Assembly: GCF_001653235.2 (NCBI RefSeq)
Contig: NC_035791.1
Location: 1,674,001-1,738,000 of the forward strand
Reading direction: 5' to 3'
Source of the DNA: Pochonia chlamydosporia 170
Taxonomy: Eukaryota; Ascomycota; Sordariomycetes; Hypocreales; Clavicipitaceae
Length of the DNA stretch: 64,000 bases
Of the stretch, positions 1 to 11,620 are shown piece by piece. Position numbers and translations under genes: made by a program. The notes beneath the pieces are model-generated. The model did no database searches. It was not told the DNA's origin and saw only the letters and a list, made by a program, of their open reading frames with translations. How positions within the stretch are numbered: the stretch's first letter is position 1; every line of letters starts with the position of its first letter.

Positions 1-53
1 ATAAAACATACAAGCACAACATCCACCACACTTTGTCCCACCCAAACAGCACA

Positions 54-3000
54 TTACTCATTCAACGCCTGTAAAGCCTGCGTAAGCGTAACCACCCTCA
101 AACTCCTCCCCCTCTTCAACCCCGCCACCGCATTCGTCACCGTCGGGCTCTTCTCATCATCCCACTTTCTAAACACGCGCTTCAGATCCCTCGGTATGCC
201 TTCCAAGACGACCGTCGACACGGGCACAAACGGCCGGTCTTCCATGCCGGATGCCAAGATGGCATATTCCTGTGCGAAATCGAGGGCGTTGCGAAAGGAT
301 GCGTACTGCGTGTTGGCGCGGGATCCGACAATGATGTAAATCTCGAAAAAGGCATCGAGGATGTAGATGCTTGATGGATGGAGGTCCGACTGATTGAAGG
401 GGGACAGTTCAAAGATCTAGAGAGCATGTTAGGGATTTGCAACTAATTATCGACATGTCAAACGAAGGGCATATAGGTACCTGTTGGCGCGAGTCTGCAT
501 CCGAACAGAAGAGTCGGCTACAGTACTTTTCGTAACTCGGCTTCAGTCGCCAGTGATCTGCAGAGTGCGGCTTCGAGCCCTTCTCTTCAAACAGGTCCCA
601 GAAGGATGCTGGCTCGTTGCTGTCCTCGTACTCAATCAATTCCCCAGTCAGGGTCAAGTCCATGCCTACCAGCCTTGCGCAGCTCACTTCCGCAACGTCA
701 CTTCCCTTGCCGTTCCACATGTAGCAATTTCCTCCCTTCGTAATGAGATACGTGAATCCAGCGCACAGGCTGGACGGCGTGAAATCTACTTGGTCAAAGG
801 CAACTTGCCCCAGGTATCGTCTGCCACAGAGCATGTTGGGAGCCAATGAGTCGTACTTGTTGCTCGAGCCGCGTCTCACAATAATCACGCCGCCGAGAGC
901 TTGCACAAACTCGGCTGTTTCTTTCCCTTGCCGCAGTTTGACAAGTTTGCCTCCAAGTGAGCGAGCTTCGCGTTGCACAAAGAGCTGCGCATCTTCAGCT
1001 GACGACTCGGGAACCTCGTCGCCGACCCAAAAGTACACCTCAAATAATTTCTTTCCGGAGTTGTTGATGAAATTGTGCGCACATACATACATCTCCTGGT
1101 CAAACAAGACTCGCTCATTCTGAGGAGACACTGGTAACTTTTTGCCGTCTCCGAGAATCTGAAACATCTGAAGCCCAAGACTTGTAACCTTATCAGCAGT
1201 CACTGGGCGGTTCATCAAAATCTGTGCCGGGTCTACTTTAATTGCTTGTCTCGCCTGTGGCGGGCCAAAGAAGTCGGTTAGCAAAGCAGACACCTCGTCG
1301 ACTTGCTTTGTAGGCGAGCGGGCTGGAGATGCAATGGCGATAGGTGATTGGAGACCGTCACCACTTAGACCCGAGAGCGGTCTCACTCTCCTGCTCTGCC
1401 CGCCACCTAGAGTACCTGGGTCATCAAACGATGGCTTCGACATTGGGGGAGATCGAACCCCGAACCGGGGAGAGGCGTCTCGCATCGACGGAAGAGAATC
1501 TCGGTCACTCTTAGTCGGAGATGGTGGTTCTGCGAGCTTGGTTGGTGATCGCGACCCAGTCCGCTGATGCCGCAGCCTGGCTGGTTCTGGTGTTGAGTCT
1601 TGCGGAACGTTGTTAGACGACGAGCTTTCGTCCAAGAACCGAGACATTCGCTTCATGTCCAACTTCTTCGGTGGCGAGGCAGGGACGTCATTCTCTTCAG
1701 GCTGTTGTTCGCTCTCCTTTGATGGTGATGAGGGGGTTGATGCCCTGGGTCCAAGCGGGAGTGGTCGTCCGCGAGACAATGGCCGAGTTGCTGGCCCTGG
1801 TGACTTTACCGGCTCAAAAGGCTTGGCCGCTGGAGATGGCGAGGGCAACTCGCGCATAGCGGCCTTGGCAGCCACCTGCTGTTGAATTGATAGAGTTGCT
1901 GGCTTCTCATTACGTGGTGCCGGTTTGGTCGGTTCGTTCTTTGAAATTGCTTGGGTAATTTGAGGTTCACGCTCAGGTGCTCTGTTTTCTTTTGAGGCTT
2001 CCGCTTGAACAGCTGCCGATTGTGGTGCTGCTTGGCTTGGGGTAGATGCTGCAGCGGCTGTTGGAGCCTTTCTCTTTGGACCCCGGGCTCGACCCTTGGT
2101 CATATGTGTAAGCTGAGGCCCAGGGGCAGATGGTTCAGCAGCATCGCCAGAACCTGACTTGCCGCCTCCGGCAGCCTCATCAGAGCTTCTGCCCCCGTTT
2201 GTGGACATAGGGGGCGGTCCCCTTGCTAGCATGCCTGCCAGACCTGGGTTAAATCGATCTGCCAACTTGCCGCCCCCAGCCCGACCTTGCGCTCCCGCCA
2301 GCTTGGACGGCGCACTCGTCTCTTTTTGCAAGGTAGGCGTCGGTCGCGGCTCAGGCTTGGTCTTGGCCGCCTCCGGCTCCGTGGAAACCCGCCTCAACTT
2401 TTCGCCAGTTGGGCTTCTGACGGGAGGCTGCGTCGTATTAGGAGATCTTGGGGAGAAGGCTGATCCGCTCGCGACTCTTTTGGGACCAGGAGTAGGCTTT
2501 GGTGAATCCGCCTTTTTGGCTGGAATGTCGGCTGGTGTTTCTGAAATGGTGCTCTTTTTGGCCATTGCTGCCACAGACCTTCCTAGTTCTGCCCTCTTGG
2601 CCAGACCCTCGGGCACTGGCTTTTCAGCAGCAGTGCTGGATGTTCTTGTGACGCCACGACCCTCAGACTGGGCTGCTTTGAAGTCTGACCTCTTCTTCAA
2701 AATTGCGTCCTTGAACTCATCCCTTCTTTCGCTTTTCTTCGGACCATCTGTGATGTTGAGAGCGGCCTTGCCACGAAGAATGTTACTCTTCAATTCATCA
2801 GGAGCGACATAATTCTGTGTTTTGGTCTTGCGCAGAGTGCCAAACACACTTTTGAACTCCGGCTCGCCCGCGTTAGATGTGTCCTTGTCCGCAGGACGCT
2901 GCCTCAAGTTTGATCTGAAGTCCGTAGTCGGCGTTGTTTGCGGTTTGGGTTTAAGAGGCGGAGGGCTTGTCACGGGTGTGCGTTTCGCAGTGGTTGCCTC

Positions 3001-4948
3001 TGGCGACTTCTCTTCCATTTCGTCGACCTTTTCGTCGACCTTTTCGTCGACCTTTTCGTCGACCTTGGCTGGTTCGGTGTCGAGTTTGGCCAGCTCTGGG
3101 TCGGATGGTTTCTGGGAGATGCTAGGTTTTGAACCATGTCCATATGCAGGTCGATTTGCATTTGGAGGCGGTGAGTAAATGCCCCCCAGACCAGTAGGGT
3201 TTGATTTGGCTACATTTCCCAGCGCTGATTGCCTCATGAGCCCCCCAATACTAACCTGGTGCTTGTGTGAGACAGATGTTGGGCGACTTGGCTCGGCATT
3301 GGCATTGTTTCTCCATGTGGGTTGCGATGGTTTGGGGGGCGGTTTTGGCGATTCGGGTCTGTTCAAGGCATTCTCAAGCCAACTCGATTTAGTAGGACTC
3401 CAGCGTCTAGGGTCCATAGTTTTAGATGGGCTAATGGGAATGCCGGCATCTTCGTCCTTCGCCATGGCTTTGCTAGTGTCTATTGAGATCTGGCCTGACG
3501 ATTGGGAGACATCCCCGGAGTCGCTCGCTTTTTCACCATGTTGCGACGTCGGCCTACTTGAAGTCGGCGTTGTTGAGCCACCTCGAACGGTGCTTTGCGG
3601 CCTTGATCCCATGTGCACCGACGATCTATCATATGTTCCTCTGGTTGCAGCAACTGAGTCCGCCCGTGTCAAACCCGGAGGGCTGGTAACACTCCACCGT
3701 TTGACACTATCGCTGCGCTTCATCATTGCGCTTTGGACGAAACCGCCCAATCCCTTGGTCGGTGATGGAGATCGTGTTGGGGACGCTCTTCCAGATACAG
3801 GCGCGGTGGCCTCTTGAACTTGCTGCTTCTCGTCGGATGCGCCGTCGAGACGGGGAGGGTTGAAAGTGACTGGCGAAGCAAGCCTCGAGTGGCTAGGCAG
3901 TTCTGGACTTGGCTGTGGAGAGGGAGCACCCCTTGAGCCTGAAACTGCACTAGCAAGAGACATACCGGGAAGCTGTGCCTTGACTGACGACATATCTAGC
4001 CGGTCCTCATCTTCAACCTGGTTGCGTCTGTACGCAGCGGAGTTCTGGCCTCGATCAGCCGTTTGTCGAAACCACGCAGGATCTTTTGACCCTAGAGCTT
4101 TGGCAATCTGGTCCTTGGAGAAGCTTTCCTCAGTGGCAGATGCCGGCTCCTGCGACCCAGCCAAAGACCTCTGGGTCGCATTCTGAGCCGCGACCATGCT
4201 CAGCGGCCGGGAACCACCTCGGGAAGCGGGTCGTCTCTGCCACGACAGTGTAGGTGTTCTCGCAGGAGGCGTTGAGCTCCCAGACCTCTCGACAGACGCA
4301 TCGTTCTCCTTGGCGGGAAGGCCTGGTGAGGTCATTGAGTCTTCTGGTTCCACGGACGGAGAGGCAGATGTTTCGCGGTCGTCGAATGTCCTGCTAGGCG
4401 AATCTAGTCTCGTAGCATCGGAAACGTGCACACTCTGGCGACTTGAGCGCGGCGACGGTGTGTTTGCCGGGGACGATTTCTGAGGGGAGATGGATCTGGC
4501 GCGTTCTGATGAACAAAAAGAAGTTGGATGTTAGTCTCATGGTAGTTTTTTTCTTTGTGTGTCTCTGCCCAAGCCATGCCAAACGCATCAGCAAAAACAA
4601 ACACCACCCAATTCGCCTGGCAGCTGGCAACGATGGCACTCGACAGCTGCATCAAACTGCCAGCCTGCCGGACTGCCAAACGAACCAATCTGGTGTCGAG
4701 GGCTTGAATACCGATTGCATCTCCTCTGCATGTGGGCAGCGAGTAAAGCAGTACATTCTACATCCATACACCCCAACACATGGCTGACGCCTTTTCAACC
4801 AAAAAAACTCACCTTCTCTTCGTGCCTGACGCTCTCGCTTCGCAGCCAGAAACTCCTCCCTCTCACGGGCTCGAGCCTCGTCGTCCTCAATCTGCTGGCC
4901 GCGGAGGCGCTCGACCTGCTCGAGGAATTGCGAAACTTCGTCGGACAT
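54..4948 (-). CDS. DUF4045 / gelsolin-like domain protein, 1507 aa
   Basis: Three exons: 4813-4948, 481-4505 and 54-416, with introns of 307 and 64 bp (donors GTGAGT and GTACCT); the joins keep one frame. The N-terminus is acidic/basic and probably coiled (EFLAAKRERQARREE). About 1000 residues of Ser/Pro/Lys-rich low-complexity sequence with many SPTK-like sites follow, typical of fungal DUF4045 proteins. Roughly the last 350 residues are folded and look like gelsolin repeats (motifs LFEVYFWVGDEV, YLITKGGNCYMWNGKGS, FWDLFEEKG, IYILDAFFEIYIIVGSRA). Gelsolin repeats bind actin and Ca2+, so a cytoskeletal role is likely but inferred. Four tandem KVDE units sit in the disordered part. The start was chosen because the first exon is short, opens with MSDEVSQFLEQVERL and ends at a perfect donor. 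The stop is close to the window edge but the gene is complete. Confidence 0.85.
3019..3066 (-). repeat. 12-bp coding tandem repeat (KVDE x4)
   Basis: A 12-bp unit (plus strand tttcgtcgacct) is repeated four times almost perfectly inside the large exon of the DUF4045/gelsolin gene. It encodes KVDE four times and keeps frame, so copy-number change would not break the protein. Confidence 0.9.
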
Positions 4949-6237
4949 GCTGGTCTCTGCTTGTAGGTGCTTTTGTCTTTGGGGTGTTGTCGGTGGTGGT
5001 AGCTACTAGGGTCAATATTGCACAGTTGCAGTGATGACGTTTTAGGCCATGGCACTCGTTGACGGCGCGGAACAGAAAAACAATGGTATTTGCAGTAATG
5101 GCCCACGCTGAATGCAGCTTCTCTGCGCCCTAGCTGTGCAGAGAATAAAGATTGTTGGGATCCCTGGAGGGAAGTAGTCCAATGTTGACTTGGTGATGGA
5201 AGTTGGAGGGAGGGAGGGGTGGAGGATAGATAGCTGCAGTTGGCCGTCAAGTTCAAGCAAGGTCTGGTTCAATGCGCAGTCCGAGTTGGGCATGGACGTT
5301 TGGTTTCAATGTCTGGTCTGGTTGGTTTGGTTGGACATGTGCCTGGTCAATGGAGACTGAAGTAGCGGCATAGCGTCTGGCCTGGTCTTTGTTAGCGCGT
5401 TTGCAACGCCCGACAGGCGGTACGGTAGCGCCATGTGCCGTCAACTAGTCTCCACCCGCTAAACACCACTGGGCCAGACGAGACCAGCCCAGACTGCATC
5501 TGGACAAACAGCAGAGCAATTCGTTTGATTGACACTCAACATCAAACTTCACACGTCAACGCGCCATGGCCACCGCCATCAGAAAGTGCCCATCGCTTAC
5601 TACAAGCCATTTCCATCTGTTTCATCCCCTCCAGCTAAGCCTGGCCCGATTTCGAGACCGTTATGCAAGGGCCCTGGGAGTAACCGGCCAGATATAAGAC
5701 CAGGGTGGAATGCAACAGCAGAAAATTACACCACAACACCTAATTCTGTGGACAGCATCATTTCTCGTCTGATGTCTCCGTACAGGCAATGATAATGTTA
5801 CCATTTCACTCCGTACTTTTTTATCCAATTCACCACCTTTACAAGGCAATACCGCCATGGTCAGACACAAACGTCAGATAGTGGCGCTGTTTGTTTACTT
5901 CTGCATCAACGCCACGCGAGAAGTTCGCGTTGGCTACGCAACACTTCCCACCGTCACCGTCCGCTGCATCCACTTCCAGATGGAGCCATTAGATCATCGT
6001 AAGGAAATCGGCTTCTTGGATCATCATTCGTCGTTTTGTGTCCCGATGATGCCCTCCAAGGAACCGTTCGGCTTGAAGTCCATCGTCTCGTTGGTCAATC
6101 CGGTTCGTATCGCGGGTTGTCCTGCAGAACGGGGCTGCAAGTCGCCCAACATATTCGGATGCCTGTGAATGGATTTCGCCAGCCTCAACACCACTATCTC
6201 ACGCGGTCCCTCGTGCATGATAACATGTTTCGCTCAA
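4949..6237. other. intergenic: promoter of the DUF4045 gene and 3' region of Arl2
   Basis: No convincing coding region. It should hold the 5' leader and promoter of the minus-strand DUF4045/gelsolin gene on the left and the Arl2 3' UTR on the right. One GTCTGGTC word lies near 5311, with TTGGTTTGG runs beside it. CTCCGTAC words occur near 5776 and 5809. Confidence 0.6.
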
Positions 6238-7078
6238 TTAATACAGAAACAACCTCTTCTTAGCGTCAGCCACCACCCAAGCTAGACCTTCCTGCAAATT
6301 CTTCCCCGTCATCGCACTACACCGTAAGATGTGCCATTGATGTGTCCGTATCTCATCCAAACGTAATGCCTGTGAACAAAAAATCAGCCCATCGTCTCAG
6401 AACGACAGAAACATGATAAATCTTGCCTTTCGAATTTCTTGTTCGTCCATACGCCCCTCCACGTCCGTTTTGTTTGCAAAAATGAGCAGACTAGCACCCG
6501 ATAGTCGCTTTCCTCACCATCAGCCAGGAACATTTGGGCACCATCGCATCTCCCATGGAACATACCTCTTCTAATAACAACCCATGCAACTCTTCTTTGC
6601 AATCCTCTATCCTCAAACGATCTGTCGCATCAACAACCCATATCAACGCATCCGTCTTCTCGAAATAATTGCGCCAGTATGACCGGAGCGTTTTTTGACC
6701 GCCAACGTCCCCTATCCAATAAGCATGAACCCATTCAGGCACGCAATATGAACACTTACATATATTCAGTTTGTATCTGTCATGCGATTATTAGCAAGTG
6801 GTTCACGTTCAGCTACTGTGAAGAGGGGCACGCACCCGTCGTGGTCGATTGTCTTGATAATGAAGCCCAAGGTCGGGCTCACTGTGTTGACATCTTCCCC
6901 CATGATTTTCTTCACAATTGTCGTCTTACCGGCATTGTCTAGCCCCCTGTGATGAAGTAATGATTAATATATGGGTAGATAGTTGAGAGAATAGGCATTT
7001 AGTGGCGTGAGCGACATACAGCATCAGTATTCTCATCTCCTTGTCCTTGAGGCGAGCCTTTCTCAGGATGGACAACAT
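6238..7078 (-). CDS. ARL2: ADP-ribosylation factor-like GTPase Arl2 (S. pombe Alp41 / yeast Cin4 type), 181 aa
   Basis: Arl2 GTPases regulate tubulin folding cofactors and so microtubule formation. Six exons: 7020-7078, 6836-6946, 6760-6776, 6566-6711, 6427-6507 and 6238-6369. All joins keep frame and rebuild a full-length protein. Motifs seen: P-loop GLDNAGKT, switch I SPTLGF, switch [24 protein letters not shown] and the SAMTG base-binding loop. The N-terminus [14 protein letters not shown] lacks the Gly2 that is myristoylated in ARFs, as expected for Arl2. Exon 3 is only 17 nt (YKLNI plus split codons), and the Trp of WDVGGQ is split T|GG. Intron 5 (6370-6426) has a GC donor (AAG|GCAAG) with a CACAG acceptor; the other donors are GT. 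Confidence 0.95.
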
Positions 7079-7750
7079 CTCGAAGTTCGTCGGCCCCTGA
7101 CGATCGGTTCTTCTGTTCAGAGTTGCTTCGACTACACACTTTTAATTTAGTTTCGTCGGAGTTGCAAATTTGTGCTCGTTTCTTCGTAACTTGATCAGCG
7201 GCAGCGTTGAGGTAATGTTGGATCAAGTTTGATGCCTTTGTCCACACGTGATGGATCCCAAGTCCTGACCAGACCTCTTGGAAAATTGGTGCCTGCTGCC
7301 GCCACCAAACTTCCACAGAGTAATGCATCCAAAACCACCAAACAAAAACTGATGGCACCGCAACATAATTCAGCAACTGAAGAATTCATGCACTGTCCTA
7401 TCAACGCCACAATCTAATTCTTTCACTTGAAGCAATGTTCTAACTACATCTGTGTGCCTGTGTTCCACACATTTTTACGACTTCGACACAATCTTGTGCA
7501 TATTCCCTGCAGCTTCTCATTTTCCTTACCAATGCCTTCTCAAAAAAGTTTACATCGCAGCTTGACCTTCATTAGCAACAATTCTCTGCAATACCCGCGT
7601 AGTACATCTGATACTCCTCGGTCTCATCTTTTAGTACATTGAAACAGCGCCCTTGAACCAAGCACGAAAACAACCATCTCAAGTTTCATCATTTGCTCGG
7701 GGGGAATCGGGTCGGTCGTAGTCGACTAAGCATCCTAGACTCCCATTTGC
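7079..7750. other. intergenic: Arl2 promoter / GNAT gene 3' region
   Basis: 672 bp between two minus-strand genes. AT-rich, with no supported gene. It should contain the Arl2 promoter and leader and the acetyltransferase 3' UTR. Confidence 0.6.
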
Positions 7751-9631
7751 TCAGGTGTGTGCGATGTCATTGTCACTGCTGCCCGGCTCCGACCAGGAGA
7801 ACGATCTTCTGGCTATGACTTTCGAAGTAGGAGTTATCTCGGTCGCCAACAGCACCTTGTCATACCACTGGCAATGATGCTGCTCGTCCATCCGAACAAC
7901 AGCGTTGAAAAAATACCCAATGTCTTGAAAACCAAACTTCTTGAGAAGCTCCGTCCTCCATTTGTAAGTTTCCGGGTCATTCTTCTCGCAAAAGAGCTCA
8001 AGATACAGTTGTGTGTATTGGCGCTTGTTGCGAGTCACTGGAAACTCGTAAACACCTTTGCCTGCTGCGCATTTCCAAGCATGGTCCAGCGCACTCCGGT
8101 GAAAAGGAGACACCGACAGCAAGATTCGATCCATGAGTGCAGAGCCATACAACTTGCGCCGGTGATTGGGATGTACCACAAGTCTCACCTGTCCGGTAAG
8201 TCGCGATGCAGCACATGGAGTTCCATCCCAACCCATATGATAGTCTGTGACAAATGCAAAACCAACAATTGGAGAAGCTGGTTTTGGGTGTGCGGCCATA
8301 TACTTTGCAAACTCTTTGTAAACTTTTCCAGAATTACTTGGCCATTTGCTTTGGTCCAAGAAGTCATCCTCTGCCGGAGCCGCAACAATAAACGGCCGGT
8401 AATTACGCCTACAAGCGTCAAAGATCTTAGAAACATCTTCCCCTTCAACAACGCTTCCTTTGAATATCTGTGGACTTTTTGTGGCCGACGCTTCTGCATT
8501 GATAATGTCTGCAATTTGAGCGAAGTCTGATGGTGTCGCGGACCGGATGACACATTGGGCATCTGGCCACTGGTCGTCCTCAACTACGGATAGGGGTCTT
8601 GGTTCGATCTGCTCGAGTGCCATGCGTATTTCAGTGGCGATACTCTCACGGCTTTTGACCTCCCGCTTAATATGTAGCTCTGTGGTCATGTTGGCTTGTC
8701 GCCAGCTGATGTCGTTATAGCCAACGCATGGCCCATCAGTCCGGCGACGAACCGTGTCCGGTTGGACAATAGGACCAAAAAACTCTCCATTCTCTGGATT
8801 TATAGCCTTCTCAACAAATGAGTCATTGCCTAGACACTCATTGGGAACTGTTACAGAAGACGGTGCCGGAAATTCGGTAAGCCAGGCTTCGAGTAGCCCA
8901 TGCTTGCCAATTGAGGTTGCATAAGTTAGAAGTTCGCCATATTGATCCCGGATGTGATGGACATGCGGCGGTGAACAGGTGTTATTCACATCGTGAATCG
9001 CAGGTTCCATCTGACTCAGAAGCTTATGCCAGGGGGCGTCGTTCTCAGATATATCCTCCACATAACAAGCACTGCTGATGCTCCAGCTCTGTTCAGCCTG
9101 CTCAAGTTTCGGTTTGCCGACGGAGAATGGTGCCGTAGCAGCTTGGATAATGTGCAACGGGGCAGGGTGCGGTGCATCGGAAACCCGTTCGTCGGGAGTT
9201 CTCCTTTCTCTAATATTCCTGATTTCGCTCCCAACTTGGCTGTTTCCAATGTTTGGACTAGATATAATTACATCGCCGATGCCGTTTGTCACCTCTTCTA
9301 GCGTTGAGGATGGCTTTAGAGAGTCCTTTGGGAAAGACTGAGTGACTTTTGAGTCGTTCGTCTCTCCCATGTTATTCTTCTCCGGCTCTGGAAGTCTGTG
9401 GGTAGTCAACTTGAGGCTCTCTAGATCAGGAGAGCCTTCTTTGCTCGGAACAACGATAGTCGACCTCGATGACTTCGCTTTCGCTCCTCCATCATCAGAG
9501 GAGTCAAATTGTTGCTTGATTCCTGGTACTTGGGCAATCCATAACCTCATTTCATCGCAAATCTTCGCCAGGTTGTCGCCCTCCCCGGGCTGGGGCGTGC
9601 GGGAAGAAACCACAGATGCTGAAGAATCCAT
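7751..9631 (-). CDS. GNAT-fold N-acetyltransferase with long N-terminal extension, about 626 aa
   Basis: A single uninterrupted frame. The C-terminal third looks like a GNAT acetyltransferase: CVIRSATPSDFAQIADIIN resembles strand b1/helix a1, and QVRLVVHPNHRRKLYGSAL matches motif A, the acetyl-CoA pyrophosphate loop (consensus Q/RxxGxG/A, here RRKLYGSA). It is followed by LELFCEKNDPETYKWRTELLKKFGF and a conserved-looking YFFNAVVRMD strand. The first 350 or so residues are mostly low complexity. The substrate is unknown. The open frame extends 13 codons upstream of 9631 but only to a TTG; I chose the first ATG (MDSSASVVSS). A short 5' exon joined at a CACAG just upstream (around 9656) is possible. 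Confidence 0.7.
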   Translation of the reverse strand: MDSSASVVSSRTPQPGEGDNLAKICDEMRLWIAQVPGIKQQFDSSDDGGAKAKSSRSTIVVPSKEGSPDLESLKLTTHRLPEPEKNNMGETNDSKVTQSFPKDSLKPSSTLEEVTNGIGDVIISSPNIGNSQVGSEIRNIRERRTPDERVSDAPHPAPLHIIQAATAPFSVGKPKLEQAEQSWSISSACYVEDISENDAPWHKLLSQMEPAIHDVNNTCSPPHVHHIRDQYGELLTYATSIGKHGLLEAWLTEFPAPSSVTVPNECLGNDSFVEKAINPENGEFFGPIVQPDTVRRRTDGPCVGYNDISWRQANMTTELHIKREVKSRESIATEIRMALEQIEPRPLSVVEDDQWPDAQCVIRSATPSDFAQIADIINAEASATKSPQIFKGSVVEGEDVSKIFDACRRNYRPFIVAAPAEDDFLDQSKWPSNSGKVYKEFAKYMAAHPKPASPIVGFAFVTDYHMGWDGTPCAASRLTGQVRLVVHPNHRRKLYGSALMDRILLSVSPFHRSALDHAWKCAAGKGVYEFPVTRNKRQYTQLYLELFCEKNDPETYKWRTELLKKFGFQDIGYFFNAVVRMDEQHHCQWYDKVLLATEITPTSKVIARRSFSWSEPGSSDNDIAHT

Positions 9632-10423
9632 GTCAAACCCGTTGTCAAACAAACTGTGAGTATTGTCCAAAGGAAATTTGGAGAAAGAGAATATTTAGAA
9701 ACTCCTTCAAGTAGTGTGGCGATTCTTCCGCGTTTGCAGTCAAGGAGAGCAGGGGTCGAAGAAATCAGAGACATCCAGAAGATTCATACGCATAATGAAT
9801 TGGAGAGGGTGAAAACTTGTAGGATTGAAGGGGAAAGGAAGTGAGGAATCTCTCCAGGAGGCGGCACGCAAGTTTTGCAAGCGACAGCTGCCAGCATCCT
9901 GTCCAATGCACCTGGCAGCTGGCAATCCATTGACGCCTGCACTTTTCCTTTCACACTTGACAAGAGATAATCGGTAATTCCATAAAAGTTCCTAGTGATT
10001 CTTAACCTTGTAAAGAATTACAAAGAACTGTGTGCTTGTATTGACAATGTAAGCTGCCGAGGGAGAGGCAAACGGTTTAACATCATATCTATACCAAAGT
10101 TCATAGATCTTTCAATACAAGCGTCCTCCCACTCCCACCAACTGACATCCATAGTGGGCAAAGAGAGACACCATGTTCTATCTAAGAGCTATTAATATTG
10201 GTCCTGTACTGGGACACAATCAGCCAGCTCCAACTAAAGGAATGTTTACCGTGATAAAACAATACGGGACCCAAAATAGTACCTACCTAATATTCGACGT
10301 TGTAAAAGGTCGCGATTGAGTATTACTGCAAGAATCCACTACATTTCGAGCTCATGCGAGTCATGGCAGCTGGTGGAGCCCATGACAAACTCTATGTAGA
10401 AGAATAAGCCACGAATTCTCATC
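9632..10423. other. intergenic: promoter of the acetyltransferase gene
   Basis: About 790 bp with no supported gene. It contains the leader and promoter of the minus-strand acetyltransferase, and an AT-rich segment (about 9960-10330) leading to the tRNA. Confidence 0.6.
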
Positions 10424-10513
10424 GGCCGCGTGGCCTAATGGCTAAGGCGCTAGATTTCGGTTATCAGCTTCCGTACCCTCTAGAGATTCCAGGTTCGACT
10501 CCTGGCGTGGTCG
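10424..10513 (+). tRNA. tRNA-Arg(UCG) with 17-nt intron
   Basis: The full cloverleaf can be drawn. The acceptor stem GGCCGCG pairs with CGTGGTC (two G-U pairs) with discriminator G at 10513. The D stem is GCC/GGC around TAATGGCTAA. The anticodon stem is CTAGA/TCTAG, and the T arm is CCAGG-TTCGACT-CCTGG. The 24 nt between the anticodon stem halves leave a 7-nt loop TTTCGGC (anticodon TCG) once a 17-nt intron is removed one base 3' of the anticodon, the canonical place. The mature length is 73 nt before CCA. Confidence 0.93.
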
Positions 10514-10530
10514 CACGATACATCAAGCTG

Positions 10531-10542
10531 TTTTTTTTTTTT
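10531..10542 (+). terminator. RNA polymerase III terminator
   Basis: A run of 12 T begins 17 bp after the tRNA 3' end, in the expected place for Pol III termination. Confidence 0.85.
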
Positions 10543-10675
10543 GCCTTTCTCTCCATTTTCTTTTTTACTCTTTTCCCCTCCCCCTCCTTCGCCATTATTA
10601 GTTCACTGCCTTTGGCTTCCAATTCACATGCCAAAACAGGTGCCAAGCTGTGGAATACGACAGGCCAGAACAATC

Positions 10676-10997
10676 ATGGAAGAAGGTTCTTCCGCTTACA
10701 ATGTCAATACAGCTCTCAAACAGGTGAAACCCAGCATCAGCCAAGGCCCGACTGCGTACGACGTCGCTTGGTAATGTCTCCAATTTTGTGACTCGGGACC
10801 AAGCCGAGTGTTTGTAATGGTCGTTTCGGAAGAGGCTGATTGTGTGATCTTCACTGATGACCATTCGCAGGCTCGATCATATGTTCAAAACTCCCGATGC
10901 TGAAATCCTCCTTACATATTCAAGAAACGAAGTCTCATCATCTGATCAGCATCTCTCACACTACTTTGCATTTAATACGAAGAAAACCATCCAATAG
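10676..10997 (+). pseudogene. possible remnant of a class II terpene cyclase N-terminus
   Basis: A 95-nt open stretch from ATG 10676 ends in ISQGPTAYDVAW, then a plausible intron 10771-10870 (GTAATG...TTCGCAG) joins in frame to 10871-10997, giving 73 codons in total. The word (S/T)AYD(T/V)AW is a hallmark near the N-terminus of class II diterpene/copalyl-diphosphate cyclases. The residues after it do not follow the family, no QW repeats or DxDD motif are visible downstream, and the frame stops at 10995. If the resemblance is real, this is a decayed 5' fragment of a secondary-metabolism gene beside a tRNA. It could also be chance. Confidence 0.3.
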
Positions 10998-11620
10998 AGG
11001 ACAATGGCCTTCTTGGAATATCAGCCTGCACACCATCTCCACGATTTTCGCCATATAACACTTTGTGGCACGACTCTTCGATTCTCGTTATCCGGGATGT
11101 TGTGTTACATGAATGTTAAATATTGCTTCAGCTTAAACGACTATGTCAAATAGACCACTCTAGATTCAATTGAACGCGATGTTCTGTGACACCATATCTC
11201 CGTTTGACAAGACGTTCAACGTGCATACGAGGTAGCTGGCCATATTCCGCTAGATTTTGCGAAGCGACCTCATTAAATAAGTTCTACGCAATGACAATTG
11301 TGTTGTTATAGTCTGTGCTTCAGGCGCTGCCTCGGACACATTAACACATCGCCACATACAAGACTGCATTGCTCGATAAGCACCCAGACACAGGCTAAAT
11401 GGTATTGCTTCATGCTGCACATCTCGGTAATACGGTCTTTACCTCGCCACCTTTGTGCTTCCAACAAGCTGAACGCTTCGGCAGCTGTAGCTCATACGCA
11501 ATACCTCCAAACGAGTTAGTATTTAAAGCTGAGATCAGTCCCCCGTCAACTTCCTAGTTATCACTTCGTATCGACCTTCTATGCCATCCAAGTTGATGAA
11601 AGGTTGAAACGCTTCATAGA
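10998..11620. other. intergenic: upstream region of the GLEYA gene
   Basis: About 620 bp, AT-rich, with no supported coding sequence. It should carry the GLEYA gene promoter and leader. No further terpene cyclase motif was seen here. Confidence 0.55.

Noticed and set aside
2159..3817. Plus-strand open frames of 118-217 codons
   Set aside because: They are antisense shadows of the Ser/Pro-rich DUF4045 coding exon, whose composition keeps the reverse frame open; no domain or start context.
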